The notes beneath the pieces are model-generated. The model was given only the letters and a program-made list of their open reading frames with translations. It was not told the origin of the DNA and did no database searches. Below, piece by piece: positions 47,612-59,599 of a DNA stretch of 64,000 bases. Source of the stretch: Cryptomeria japonica (lineage: Eukaryota; Streptophyta; Pinopsida; Cupressales; Cupressaceae). How positions within the stretch are numbered: position 1 is the stretch's first letter; the number at the start of each line of letters is the position of its first letter. Location: NCBI RefSeq assembly GCF_030272615.1, contig NC_081412.1:474346157-474410156 (forward strand), read 5' to 3'. A program made the position numbers and the translations under genes.

Positions 47612-49354
47612 TGTAATATCCCCTGTCCAAATGGTGACTGAAAACAAAGAATATTTTCTGTCAAATCTGCGTGTTATGCGGCTTATATGATTTGTGTGTT
47701 ATGTTGTTTGTTGTCGCAGTAGTTTTCAGATTGATATGTTGGCTAACACACATGGATGTCTCAACCATTAAAAAATTTCCAATGGATCTTTTTGACTGAA
47801 AATTAATAAGAGTTGTATATGCAACTGTCTTCCCAATTCTGATATAGTTCTGACATAAATTTTCAGACTCAACCCCGTTAAGAATTTCGTTGAACACTTG
47901 TCTTAAAAGTGCCTACCTTGACGTTCTCAGTGTATTTTGTTGTAGAGACATTGGTTACTAAGAACTTAATGAAGATCAATCAGTAATAGTCTGAAAATGA
48001 TGAGTGATGGCCAATATAGTATGTATACAGCAATTAAAGCTCATAAACATAATTGACTACGGACTGTCATTTAGTCAAATAGATGGCACAAAAAGTTCAT
48101 AAATCAGTCAAAGGAAATGCAACCCCATATGCCTTGTCCTCATTCATATAATAGATCATTAAATCATTACAATCTCAAGAACACATTGACTGACAATGTT
48201 TACTAATTCTCAAATTTTCAGAGGACAAGAGAATCTCACTTGAATCATACAAACAATTGAAAAATACAAAGAAATGGATGCCTTGGAACCTGATATGTTT
48301 TCGCCCAAGATAGACGATGAATGATGCAAGCAAAATCCTCAATGATGATGGCTCCAATGTGCAAGATCTAAACCAATTATTTGTCATCCCTGCTACTGCC
48401 AATGAAGGTCTCAATCTGCAATCTAGTGTCTTATTACTCCTCCAAACTGATCGAACCCTCCTCTAGATGACAACGGCTGACTCCCAGGGGGTTTCCAAGC
48501 TATCACATGCAACTAATAGTTAAAATCGTAGGTCAAAGGGGCCACGGACCTGCCTCAGATTAGATTCACCAAATAATGGTAAATGGACACCAAAATGCCT
48601 AGCAAAATGTCCCAATGGTATCACATTTCCCTCCTATGAATTTAGCAATCACTATAAGTCAAAATCAATGCTCATGGTAGATGGCATGAACAAAATCGTG
48701 GGAACCAGGTTCTGCAACTGTGATAGTGGCAGCACCTTATATCTTCGGTTTGCCTCCAAACCAAAAAATAACAATGGACATAGCCTAGATGCCTTGGTGA
48801 AATCGATGTCTCATATGGCTCAAGGAATGCATTCTCCAACACAAGGCGATCTCTCAAAAACTGCAAGTCTGAAGCACGACCAAGCTCTGATATGAAAATA
48901 TCCTTATGCTCAAGTGAAAGGACTGACTGTCCTTCTCAATCACCATAGCCTGTTATGCACAATGTGGAAAACTGAGTATCTCCCACTCCCAAGAAGAAGC
49001 TAGGGTTTTGTTGCGTCCTCAAGATTCAACCATCAGTCATTTCATCATATCCAAATAATCTCCAATCTGCTTGATCATCCATCATCCTTTTCTATTTATC
49101 CTTTTCATAACCCATCATGATATTTCTTCTAGAAGAGGGTAGGTACACTTAATTATTTATTAAGTGATTTTAATTATTTTAATTTTATACTTTAGTCACT
49201 ATCTAATTAAATTAATTAAATATAAAGTCACTTTTTAATTTTTAATTTATTTAATGACTTTATAGGAAATTAATTTAATTAATTTCTCCTTATTTCTCCA
49301 CTTAGCCAAAAGGCTAAATCTTCATAAAAGACTAGGAAAAATGGGGACATTACA
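47612..49354. mobile_element. Solo LTR, 1743 bp
   Basis: Begins TGTAATATCCCC and ends GGGGACATTACA, an inverted repeat of 12 bp with one mismatch. TAAGT flanks it on both sides (47607-47611 and 49355-49359), a perfect 5-bp target duplication. There is no internal region, so it is a solo LTR left by recombination between two LTRs. The 75-codon frames inside are not genes. The strand of the parent element cannot be decided from the LTR alone. Confidence 0.8.
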
Positions 49355-49359
49355 TAAGT

Positions 49360-50075
49360 CTATTATCGACTTTCTAAAAATTGAAAAGTTAATAGATTGA
49401 TATTTTATTTGTGATAGTTTGGATATTTTGATTTAACAAAAAATAACATATGAAATGGATAATAGATTTAATCTTAAGAGGTATTTATATTAGATAGTTG
49501 GGGGCTAACAAGGTTTTGAATCCTATTACAAAGTATTTATATTTTTTATTAGAAATTTTTTAAGATTGGTGTATAACTAGTAAATTATATTGGGGGTTTT
49601 AATAGTCATACTAATGTTTGGACCAAATATTTTAAGATGTTATATTCTAATCTTAATGAGCCTAAGAATTATTTTTTAGATGGTTATTTCTTTTTGATGA
49701 GTTTGTTGTTTGTGAGGTCATCCTTGGTGTTGGATTTTCAAATCTTGTTTGGCTTATGGAAATATTCATTCTTTTACCCATATATTCTTTGAGTAACCAT
49801 TTTCTATGTTATTCTAGTAATGTTTTTTGCATCCTTGAGTTTTTATGAGTAAAAGTCCCTATATTAGTTCATTCAATGTTTATTTGGGAAAATTTAAAGT
49901 TTTTCTATGGAATTTTTTTTGCATGTTATAATTTGTTTTTTATGAAGGAAAATGTAACTTTTTAACAAGCCTCGAAACTTTGACTACAATGAGCTACAAA
50001 TAGAAAAACACATAGCCAACCAACAACTTAATAATAGCACAAATACACCAAAAAACTAGACCCCTAAAATAGCAA
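49360..50075. other. AT-rich spacer right of the solo LTR
   Basis: No gene recognised; T-rich with dense stops. Confidence 0.4.
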
Positions 50076-50079
50076 GCCA

Positions 50080-51230
50080 ACAAAGGAAAACAAATAACAA
50101 AGATTCTTTTGGACATCAATAACCTCACCTTCAATTTGATCAAGATTCTGAACCAAGTTCATCAAGTCATACATTTCAATCTTCACTTGCTCCCTAGTCT
50201 ACTCGATATGCCCATGGGTGTGTGTTAAAGGACCACTACTATCACCCATTTTAGCTTACCCTTCTCTGCCAAGTTTAGATCAATATGTTCAATATTGCCC
50301 CGATTATTCATTGCCTTCACAGTCTACTAATGTATCACAAGAATTTTGATCCCCTCTACGTTGGTATGAATAGTGTCATAACTCATGTTTACCAAATTAG
50401 ATAGGTTATCATCAATTCACTTTATTTTGACTTCAAGAACCCCCAACTACCTTCATAGTCAATTTTAAGGTGAACAACATCTTTAGCCACATTTTCTAGG
50501 ATAGAAACAATTCAATTTTTTTCCTCATCAAAAATTGCATTGTCCACACAAACCTTAGAGGCTACCTAACCATCTCCCTGGTCCAAAGCAACCATCTTAC
50601 TTTTAATGGACCAGATACTAACATTAACCTTATTTATATATATAATAACCATTTGGAAATCCTAAATTGGTCCACAACAACATCCCTAGCAATGCCCAAA
50701 AGATCAGAGTGGTTCTAAGGATCAATTTTTTAGAAAAGGAGAATCCTTAATAAAATCAATTGGAAAAGGAGGGTGATTAGCTCTACCTTCATTAGCACGA
50801 TTAATTAATGGAGGGGAATGGGTTGTACCCAAGGAGTCTTTCCCTCCATCTATTAGGTTGGTCCCTTCATCCATGAAATTCACCCCTTCCACATTTAGGT
50901 TATCACCAACATCCTCTCAATCTGACTCCACATTAGCTTGACTATGAGAGTCATGGATCTCCTTCTTTATCTTTACAAATATCCATTTCTCCTCCCTAAG
51001 AGGGTGGAACTCCTTTCTCTACTCCTACAAGACAATGTTTTGCTCCAATGAATCCCCATCCTTTGTTTCTCAAATATCATCCTCTAAGTCATCCTCTCCC
51101 TCCCTAGAATTTGTCTCCATATCCTCCTTAGACCTTGAGTTCTCCAAATGTAATGGGGAGTGACCATGTCCTTTCCCCTTAAGAGGAGATAAAAGGGTTT
51201 TGAAGTGTTCCATGATAAGAAGAATCAAGC
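50080..51230 (-). pseudogene. Decayed retroelement-associated ORF, minus strand
   Basis: The minus strand keeps a long coding character: a Ser/Glu/Asp-rich stretch from about 51190 to 50730 is open for over 100 codons apart from a few TGA and TAG stops, followed by helical segments (50560-50100) with DNLSNLVNMSYDTIH and LNLAEKGK. The arrangement, an acidic linker followed by coiled coil, resembles the second half of the ORF at 27664-29140, but no firm motif shows common descent. Not in any surviving frame long enough to be functional. Confidence 0.35.
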
Positions 51231-51379
51231 CCTCATGAAGAACATAATTGCTTCATTCTTATTATGTCCATGTTCTAACTTGTTATTTCTTTTGAGGATC
51301 TATGGTTTATCTAAACACCTAATGATTGGGTTTTGTCTAGTGGTGTAAGTATAAACTCATTGGAAATTCAACAAAAGTT

Positions 51380-52190
51380 ACCAAACTTTTTGTCCCTAAT
51401 TTTGTAACATTTTAGGTTGAAGAAACAAACATGATGTTGTGAATTTTATTGGAGATATTAATATAAATTTTTCTAACATATATTAGTGAGATAGGATTAT
51501 AGATGGTTTTGTTTAGGATTAGGATGCATGACTAGTCTGAAATAATTACTCTATTTCATTCTTTGGGTTTTTTGTTTTTTTTTCAAATTTGATCCTTCTA
51601 ATCCTAGTTTGAATGGTAATCTTACATGTTGGCCACATTTTTATTTTTTGTATGGATTCTATGAGTAGTATTATTGGTCTTTCTAGTGATGTAGATATTG
51701 TTTATTGTTTGTGTCTATTATTATTGTCTTATTGATGATGCTCTTCTTAATATTGTGGCTAATCCTATTGGTAATGATGTCATGGTTCTCTTAGCGAAAG
51801 AAAAATAGATTGTTGATTTTTCTAGGTAGTTTAAAGGTTAAAATATTTTTAATCGTTCTTCTAGTAGTGGTAATATTTATATTTCTCTTATCTCAATAGT
51901 TCCTATTTCACTTAATCCTAATTCTTGGCTTTAGGATTTTGTTGATTTTAGGCTTAAATTTTTATAAAAAAGTGTTGTCCAATATTGATAGATTAAATAG
52001 AAGGATATTGGTAATGATAGCTAAATGCATGATATATTTTTCATTTTTTATTTTTTTCTATTTATAAAATACCCTATTTAATACTATGTCAATTTTGATG
52101 TAATATGCTCATAGACTACTATTGTTAATTATGGTGTTGGTTTTGTTGGCTTTCTAGAATTTTTGTATCAAATGGATTGATTCTTTGTTG
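51380..52190 (+). pseudogene. Possible LINE endonuclease remnant
   Basis: The plus strand in mixed frames reads FIGDININF near 51450 (compare the GGDFN motif), and GNLTCWPHFYF-like and DIVYCL-HYPII-like segments near 51620-51740, in the order seen in LINE endonucleases. Stops are dense. This is a weak assignment. Confidence 0.3.
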
Positions 52191-52199
52191 ACATATGTA

Positions 52200-54027
52200 G
52201 TTATCTACTAGTAGGATCTATATCGTAAACTATTTTTAATATACAAATAGTATTGCAATAAAGTGATAATTGAATAATCAACAAAATTCATATTCAATCA
52301 TGTTTACCATTAAACTATGATGAAGGCCATAGATCTATAGAAATTTAAAATTGAGTGTCTTTTGAGGATGTGACATTCAAATGTAAATCTACTTGAATGA
52401 AGGAAATAATGAAGACATTTTTTTTAAATAACATACCTTATAAAATGCAATACTTTTTGTGCAACTGATTTTCTTCCTTACAATTCCTTTATAAGTTTAC
52501 TATTTCTCAATAAAACCCAGATTCTCTTAAATAATATTTTATTCTTGTCAAAAAATATTGAGCTTCCCTACAATTACTTTTCCAAACTTATTATTTTTTA
52601 ATAAAACTAAAATTCTCTTAAATAATATTTTATTATAGTAAAAGAAAATTGATCCTCTCAATCCATGCTCTAAGTTTGTGCTCAGTCATGGTTCAAATTT
52701 CTACTTGTGTAGGCTGCAAATTCATTTAGAATTTGGAACAGGATGCATAGTCAATGCTTAGTCTTGTAGGTTAAATCGTTGTTTAGAATATACATATATT
52801 AAAATTAAACATTTCATATTCTTAAATCTTTAAAATTTAGATTATTATATATTGATAATTGTATATCAAATGTAAATTTTTAGGATGGTTCTTAACTAAA
52901 ACTGATGGTTATGTTAAAAGACAATATTTCTTACAAGACAATATTTCTTACAGTGTCATTGTAACATCACTTATGGTGTTGCAAAGCTAGTTGACATTTA
53001 GCATTGAAAATTTCACAAGTCAAACTTACATAGATTTTCCTATATTTTAAATATTGACAAATTCATCAATATATCTAACTACAATATTGAAAATTAATGT
53101 CTATTCATAGTATCTAAAACTTCATTCAAAGCACTTGAAATCATTATGATAAACATGATAATAACATTAATAATAATTTTTTTTAAACTTTTAAATAAAT
53201 TTATATAGTAAAAAAAGTATGCTTTAAATATCATAAGATGTGACTCTACTATATACTTAAAAATAAGAGATAAATTCCAGAATAAATATATTTAAATTCA
53301 ATAAAGAAATCGTATTTAAATAACAAGCTGTCACAATTATAATGTCAAACATAAGATATCTCAAAAATTGGGACCTACAATTTCACATTATATGAAATAT
53401 CATTATAAGATTAGGAGTAAGATCCATTATTCTGTATATCCGATACCATACAGACAATACCTAAAAATGCTTTGAATCCTGAAAAAGTAGTTGAAGAAAA
53501 TCAAAGAAAAAACATCAATAATAATAAAACTTCAATGTGCTCAGTCAAAAAATTAAAAACATCTGAGACGGCAAAATTAAAATAAAAAATAATAATAAGA
53601 CGCTTTGAAAAAGTAAACAGCATAATATATTTATATTATTTCAATGCAAATAATATAAGCTTTGAGTGGCCTAAATTTTAATTAAAGTCGCACTTTGAAG
53701 AAGTAAATGCTAGAATCTATTTATTTCCTTTCAGTGCAAACAATATAAGCTTTGAATGGCATAAAATTTAATTAAATTCGCAGATGATATCTAATTTATT
53801 GGATTGCTTTATGGCACTTCACTACCTTGAAACGCCTGAAACTCCCGATCGATTCCGTTCACTTATAGGGGTAGGGTATAACTAGTCTTTATAGTTAAAT
53901 TAATTTCATATATTCTAAACGTCTAAATGATATATGGGATCTTATGATATTTTTTTATTTCTTTTATGTTCAATTATAGATTTCAATTTCTAGATAGTTA
54001 TGATAAGTGGAGAAGATTTGTTATGTG
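52200..54027. repeat. AT-rich DNA with diverged tandem duplications
   Basis: A diverged duplication of about 90 bp lies at 52470-52650 (CTTCCTTACAATTC / CTTCCCTACAATTA). Another, with AATATAAGCTTTGA at 53652 and 53742 (90-bp period), spans about 53605-53785. No gene recognised. Confidence 0.55.
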
Positions 54028-54029
54028 TA

Positions 54030-54457
54030 GGGGAAGAGCACCAATAGATAACATAGTTCCAATAACCATCACCTTATTGTCATGTTGACCCCCCAATAGC
54101 CGTCATAGTGAAAACATCATTAATAAATTTGTTTTGTACCAATAGCCCATCTTTTTTTGTAATTAATTGGCCCATCTGTGCACAACTATTGAAACATTTA
54201 TCCCATTTGTGTACCACTATTGGAACATTTGTGCACCACTATTGGGACATTTGTCAACAAGTACTAGTGATTTTGAGTTGACGGTTACTGGAACATCTTT
54301 AGTTAGGTATTAGGCGACACTTTGAAATGTGTACTTTTTTGTGTACTTTTTTACCTTTGTGTGAATAATTGATTCCACAGCGTGCATCTTTACTACTCAG
54401 AAGCCAGATCAATAGCTATGTATTGGTTAGCTATGACTGCTACTGGTGCTCTTCCCC
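54030..54457. mobile_element. MITE with TA target site, 428 bp
   Basis: Left end GGGGAAGAGCACCAATAG and right end inverted CTACTGGTGCTCTTCCCC differ at one position; inverted similarity continues to a CATAG motif. TA flanks both ends (54028-54029, 54458-54459). The interior carries roughly 27-bp tandem repeats containing ACTATTGGAACATTTGT. No coding capacity. The ends resemble those of the element at 31971-34540 (GGGTAAGTGCACCAA against GGGGAAGAGCACCAA). Confidence 0.75.
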
Positions 54458-54953
54458 TAATGGGATATATTTTCTATTGTTTTTTTAACAGTTCATTTTC
54501 ACCATCATAAAAATTTGATCCAATAATTGTGTACTATAGATACCAATATAATTGCACAGTTCTTTTAATTTGATTTGTTTTTTATGAGATAAAACTTTTG
54601 TGTACCATAGATACTCATATAGTCCCACAGTTCTTTTAATTTGATTTGTTTTTTGTTAGATAAAACTGAAGACTTTTTTATTAGTCAATCTATTTATCTA
54701 TTGGGTCAATAGTCAGAAGATCAATACGGCTTTTGAGCACAGCAAAATCCAGGCTAATATAAGCACACAGAGAAGACAATTAAATCATAAGCTCGTTTAG
54801 TACTCTGGTAAGCTACGAGATCTGATTTTCAAAGGTTTCTTCGGTGCGAAGAACAGATTTTTTTTTGCTTTTATTCTAACTTTTATACTGCTATAGATGC
54901 CAGAAATATTAGGCATACTCATTGAATATATCTGACACCGCTGATTTTAACAG

Positions 54954-55009
54954 GCATATTGTTTCACACTTGAAAGCTCAGGTGTCCAATTCACATCCCT
55001 TTAGAAAAG
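54954..55009 (+). CDS. Possible upstream exon of the receptor-like kinase
   Basis: Bounded by TTTTAACAG and a GTATGA donor, 56 bp long. Only one phase is open (18 full codons), and that phase joins in frame to the next exon at 55110. The encoded segment is short and unremarkable. No start codon or ectodomain was found upstream before the MITE, so the gene's 5' end remains unknown. Confidence 0.35.
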
Positions 55010-55109
55010 GTATGATTATAAGATCCCGACAAATGTTAATAATATTATTTGTATGTTTTGTTAAACCAGTAACCTAATTTGGAGAAATTTACATGCTTAT
55101 TACTTGCAG

Positions 55110-55163
55110 GAAGCATCGCCAGTTTTTTAAACAAATCTACGGAAAGATTCCTTATCTTATTTG
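55110..55163 (+). CDS. Receptor-like kinase small exon b (first juxtamembrane half)
   Basis: A 54-bp exon between TTACTTGCAG and a GTATGA donor, symmetric phase 1-1. It encodes SIASFLNKSTERFLILF, the start of a hydrophobic segment. The related exon at 57511-57570 encodes IARFLIKGTNTVLIII, so the two are duplicates. It joins in frame to the exon at 57348. Confidence 0.5.
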
Positions 55164-55169
55164 GTATGA

Positions 55170-56328
55170 ATCAAAACTTCTTACTATCCTAACTCAACAT
55201 GAAACGGTGTTGTTAGTTGATAATTGCTGGCTTTCTCAATCTATCTGATAAGAAAAACATGAAAGCTTTATTATTTTAAAAATAGATGAGGTTGATATAA
55301 AAGAGAATAAAAAATAGATGAGGTTGATATAAAAGAGGCTGGGTGTTGGAGTAAAAAGAGTCTAAACAATTACAGATATCATATGAAAAAGAACAGAGAA
55401 AATATATTTTCAATTTATATTAAAATATTATTTATAATAAAAATGTTACTTGTTCATAAGAATTTCTTTTGGAACAGTTGTGTAGCTGCTGCTACACTAG
55501 TGTTTCCACTACTCTCTTCTATCCTGCTGCTGCTTTCTTCCTCAATGGTTTCTCTTCTTTTTTTATTACCGTTCTTATTTTTCTTTTTTCTTTTTTCATT
55601 TGTTTCAACTTTTTCTTTTAATTTCAATTATTAATCAATGTAACACAAAGAACAATTGTATTTTCCTCTGGTTTTAATGGGCTCAACTTCTACCATAATC
55701 CATCATGTGGCTTGTTTAGACTGCAAATTATTGACTTTTAACTCCTTTGAGCCTTTTCTAAGACTTGGATTTGACTTTCTCACAAGATTGCATATCGGTG
55801 GCTTAAAATAATTTCTCTAATTTTCACAAAACTTATGATCTTCTCTTTTCTGGTAGAAGGCTTATCTCATTTTTTTTACAAAATTCACTATGGCCTCTTC
55901 AAAGACCATGATTGGGCTTCCTCACAAATTGAGGGCTTCACCATTCATAGGTGGTTTCAAACTTTACTACACTCGCTGGATATTCTCAGAGATAAGGTTA
56001 TTCAAAACCTTGATTCCTTCTTTGGCTGGATTGCAAATCCCTTTGACTTTGATCTTCTCCTATGAAGATAGAGATTACCTTTTCACCTTTATTTGATGTG
56101 TTGGCTCCATGCTTCAACACCTATGGTTGTCTTCAAATTGCACACTTAGACTAGTGGTGGGAAAATCCCATTAAAAGAATCTTCAACATGGCAGCAAAAC
56201 TTCATCTTGAAAATGACGATCTTCTCATCTCATCAACCTTTTTTCTTACTAGTCAGATCTCTTTGGATCTTTCTACAGCATCAACAAATTAACCCACATA
56301 GTTTTTGGAACATGACTCTGATACCAAA
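55170..56328. other. Intron sequence and possible internal part of the copia-type element
   Basis: Lies in the long intron between exons b and c. A 32-bp tandem repeat (AATAGATGAGGTTGATATAA) is at 55281-55340. The part left of the primer-binding site at 56316-56326 would be the element's internal region on the minus strand, but no gag or pol motif was recognised there. Confidence 0.4.
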
Positions 56329-56630
56329 TGGAAGAAATATAAAATTGGAACACAAATAAACTATTCTATTGATTAAAGAGATTACAATAGCTTCTTGATC
56401 AACTGATCAAAAGGATCAGCCTAACTGATAGAGAATGAGTTTCAACTGCCTCATTATATAGAGGTCTTAGATACATCTAGATATTGGAAAACTTGTATTA
56501 TTGGAAATAAAGCAGAAAACTAAAGCTAAAAAACTAAAACAGTTTTCGCTATAGTCATCTCAAATAAAGCTAAAAAACTAAAAGCATAAAACTATGCAAG
56601 TGGGAGGAAGTAATAAACAATATTCCAACA
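56329..56630 (-). mobile_element. Copia-type LTR with primer-binding site, in the kinase intron
   Basis: On the minus strand it begins TGTTGGAATATTG and ends TTTCTTCCA, 302 bp. Two bases further on comes TGGTATCAGAG (56326-56316), a tRNA-Met primer-binding site. Short LTRs starting TGTTGGAATAT with this PBS are typical of Ty1/copia elements or TRIMs. No second LTR was found, so the element is truncated or partly deleted. Confidence 0.65.
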
Positions 56631-57019
56631 TTAACTTCACCTGCAACATTTAATTTCCTCCAAAATAGAATCGTTGTTCAAAATTATCAAATTTTTGTCC
56701 GAATAAAAATATACATTAGAAAGTTAATATTCTAAATCAGGATTACAAATTTCATGATTTAAGAGAAATAGATATCCCTCAATCTTTAATTCTTAACCAA
56801 ATAAAAAAACAAAAACTCATTAATAATATAACTGAAAAACAGTATTTAATATACAAAATTCATACTGAACAAATAATCGAATTAGATTATTCTTCCCAAT
56901 TGTTGAGTCATTTTTTCAGTAAACAACATAAACTACCAGTGATGCCAAGGGCAAACACATAATCAGAAATCTGTTGTTTAACTGCATGCTTGAAATCATT
57001 TATTTTATTTTCCAAACGA

Positions 57020-57373
57020 TACCCAACAAATTTCTCAAATGCATGTTTCAAAATTTAGCCACACTATACTTCGGGAGGGACACTGCATTCATGTGAAGCT
57101 ATCTACTTATAAGAATCTTATGATATTCTATCAATATTAATCAATTTAAACTTTATCTTTTTATTTCAGGTTTGTTTGCCTTAACGTTAGTGATCCTACC
57201 CAATAAATTTCTGAAATGCATGTTTCAAAATTTAGCCACACTATACTTCGGGAGGGACACTGCATTCATGTGAAGCTATCTACTTATAAGAATCTTATGA
57301 CATTCTATCAATATTAATCAATCTAAACTTTATCTTTTTTATTTCAGGTTTGTTTGCCGTAACGTTAGTGATC
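57020..57373 (+). repeat. 177-bp tandem duplication covering an exon
   Basis: GCATGTTTCA at 57041 recurs at 57218, and most of the 177-bp unit is near identical. It contains intron sequence, a TTATTTCAG acceptor and the start of the transmembrane exon. The left copy (from 57170) breaks at the junction, lacks a donor and reads into a stop, so it is a pseudo-exon. A more distant relative of the same block precedes the kinase exon (about 57680-57840). Confidence 0.85.
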
Positions 57374-57398
57374 CACATCTTCTTGAAAAAGAACCTAG
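57348..57398 (+). CDS. Receptor-like kinase exon c (first transmembrane half)
   Basis: A 51-bp exon, symmetric phase 1-1, between TTATTTCAG and a GTAAGG donor. It encodes LFAVTLVIHIFLKKNL: a hydrophobic helix followed by basic residues. It parallels CLIAMLLIYALLKKIL at the start of the kinase exon, so the two are duplicates. Joined to exon b it completes one predicted membrane span. Confidence 0.6.
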
Positions 57399-57510
57399 GT
57401 AAGGTTTTTAAGATTCCAAAACAGTAATCTCTAAAGGAATATGTTCAATGAATGATTTCTGTGTTTTCATTTTTCTAGTAGACTAATTGTAAACATTCAC
57501 AATGTATTAG

Positions 57511-57570
57511 GCGGAGGAGGCATTGCCAGATTTTTAATTAAAGGAACGAATACAGTTCTTATCATAATTA
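57511..57570 (+). CDS. Receptor-like kinase exon d (second juxtamembrane half)
   Basis: A 60-bp exon between AATGTATTAG and a GTAAGC donor, symmetric phase 1-1. It encodes GGGIARFLIKGTNTVLIII, related to exon b. With the start of the kinase exon it completes a second predicted membrane span. Confidence 0.6.
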
Positions 57571-57792
57571 GTAAGCATTCAAACCTTTTAGCATCCTAAC
57601 AGTAAATGAATCAGTGTGATAGCTGAGAATTTCTCGGTTTGATAGTCTATCCTCTTTCGAAAACAATATAGTTGAAGAGAATTATACTTTGAGAGGCTTT
57701 TCCGCTGCACTCATATGCGGCTGCCTCTTTATAAGAATCCTATGACATTCCATCTTTGTTAATCAAATTAGATTTTGTTCTCCTCTTCTCAG

Positions 57793-59150
57793 GTTGTTTG
57801 ATAGCGATGTTACTTATCTATGCCCTCTTGAAAAAGATCCTGGCTACATCTGAGCAAAGAGACGAAGTTACAACTTATTCTTCACCTCCATCAAGTATAA
57901 ATATTGTAGAGGGGAATACACTTGTCCAAGAACAACTGGTTAATACAGGTTTATCACCTAACCTTCAAGCAAATGGGCTTTTAGGAAGAGATGTCGTCGT
58001 AGAACTGAATGGAAGCCTCCGCCCCCAACAAGAACAGGAGCCTATACCAATCAATACAAATCTCACACTTGAAGAGATAATCTGTATGAAAAGCTTTTGT
58101 CAGGGCTCTTATAAAGTTGGGGAAGGAAGCTTTGCACAAGTTTATAGAGGGATATTTCAAGATAAGGATTTGGCTATAAAGAAGATAGAACATAGATACA
58201 ATGGCATCAAGAAATCGGTGGAGAACGAAGTTGAACTTCTCAGGGGAATTGAGCACAAAAACATCAACAAGCTATATGCCTGGTGTATAGAAGAAAGCAT
58301 ATCTTACTTAGTGTATATGTTTATAAGTGGATGTAGCTTAGATGACTACTTCAGAGGATACTGTACCGTATTTGCCTACAGTTGGAAGCAGTGTCTCAAA
58401 ACGATAATGGATATAGCAGAGGGAATCGAATTCCTTCACAAGAATAAAATCATTCATGTTGATATCAAGCCTCAGAATATTATGATGGACGCTAGTGATA
58501 ATGAGGCCAAGATTGTTGACTTTGGGTTTTCAAGGAAAGCAGATTGGGAAGGTACATACCGGTCAACCGATAAAATAATAGGTACCAGAGGCTATTGGGC
58601 TCCAGAGTATTGCTTGAATCACAAACTTTCTTATAAACACGATGTTTTCAGCTTTGGAATTGTTGTATTGGAGATGATAACAGGGGAGAGGCATGTCGAT
58701 AATGCTAGGAGCTCAAGCCAGTTCCACATTCCAGAATATGTAAGTTTTATGATTAGCAATGATCGCTTTGAACAAGCTATAGACTCAAGACTCAAACGGA
58801 ATGGATGGGACCGTTTTACACTAGAAAGTGCTTTCTCTGTTGCAAACATAGCCCTCAGATGTGCTCGTCCTGAAAAGGCCGCACGACCCTTCATGGACAT
58901 TGTGTTAAAGAACTCACTTCGATTACAACGAGCAGCTGTGATAACATCCATACTGTTGGGCAGAGAGAAGAAGAAATTGCAATCGCAAAGCATGTATAAC
59001 GAGATGAAATTACAGGTACATAAGATTTTGTTTCAGGGAACTTTTGATTTCTAGTTAACTTTTATGACGCTGGAATATGGAATCCCAACTACTATTATTG
59101 TTTCTGTCTTAATTTTGACCTGTTTTCTGCAGCACATAATATCTCAGTAA
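57793..59150 (+). CDS. Receptor-like protein kinase, kinase exon and last exon
   Basis: The main exon (57793-59015) starts after TCTTCTCAG and encodes a transmembrane segment, a basic stop-transfer run, a linker of about 90 residues and a complete Ser/Thr kinase domain. Visible motifs: glycine loop GEGSFAQVY, ATP-binding Lys at 58179 (AIKK), helix-C Glu, catalytic loop HVDIKPQN with Asp at 58461, DFG at 58518, and an APE motif (YWAPEY). The HRD Arg is Val, so it is a non-RD kinase. A GTACAT donor at 59016 and a TTCTGCAG acceptor before 59133 join it in phase 0 to a last exon encoding HIISQ and TAA (59148-59150). Without splicing the frame would stop at 59054. It belongs to the plant RLK/Pelle group, nearest the LRK10-like/PR5K/lectin-type kinases with H-x-DIKP loops; the exact subfamily is not resolved. 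Such receptors sit in the plasma membrane, often in defence signalling. No ectodomain was found. Confidence 0.82.
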
Positions 59151-59599
59151 GGCATCACTGCTCTATGTAATATAAATAACTTTTTGTAAGGCATAGATTT
59201 GTCCTCTCCTGCATCCGTCCTGTTCTGCTCCATTTTATTATTATCTGCCACTCACACCTGTACAGGATCTATTTTTGTATTGAGGGATAGGAGCCCATCC
59301 CACGATTGACCAACAAACTTTGAATTATTCTAAGCTTTGATAAATTCAAGCTTTCGTAATATTAATACTTGATGTAAAAGACTTTATTATATTTATATAT
59401 TCTGCTGTTTGGCATTGCCTGTGAACACAAATTAGGGTTTTTGTGTAGTCAGAAAACTATTGAAGTGGACAGATACACAGCACTTGGAGAAAAGCAGCCT
59501 CTCGTTTTATCTTTTCTGTATGTTCATCTTCTTCTCGCACATCCCTAACTCTGTTATTTTACTTGCAAGAATTATGAGTTTTAGTCAATCACAATGAAC

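Noticed and set aside
48668-48895. 75-codon frame and its antisense partner
   Set aside because: Inside the solo LTR, with no domain.
55835-56096. Two overlapping plus-strand frames of 68-76 codons
   Set aside because: No domain; they lie in the kinase intron beside the copia LTR and share no exon features.
57981-58993. Minus-strand frames of 91 and 120 codons
   Set aside because: Antisense shadows of the kinase exon.
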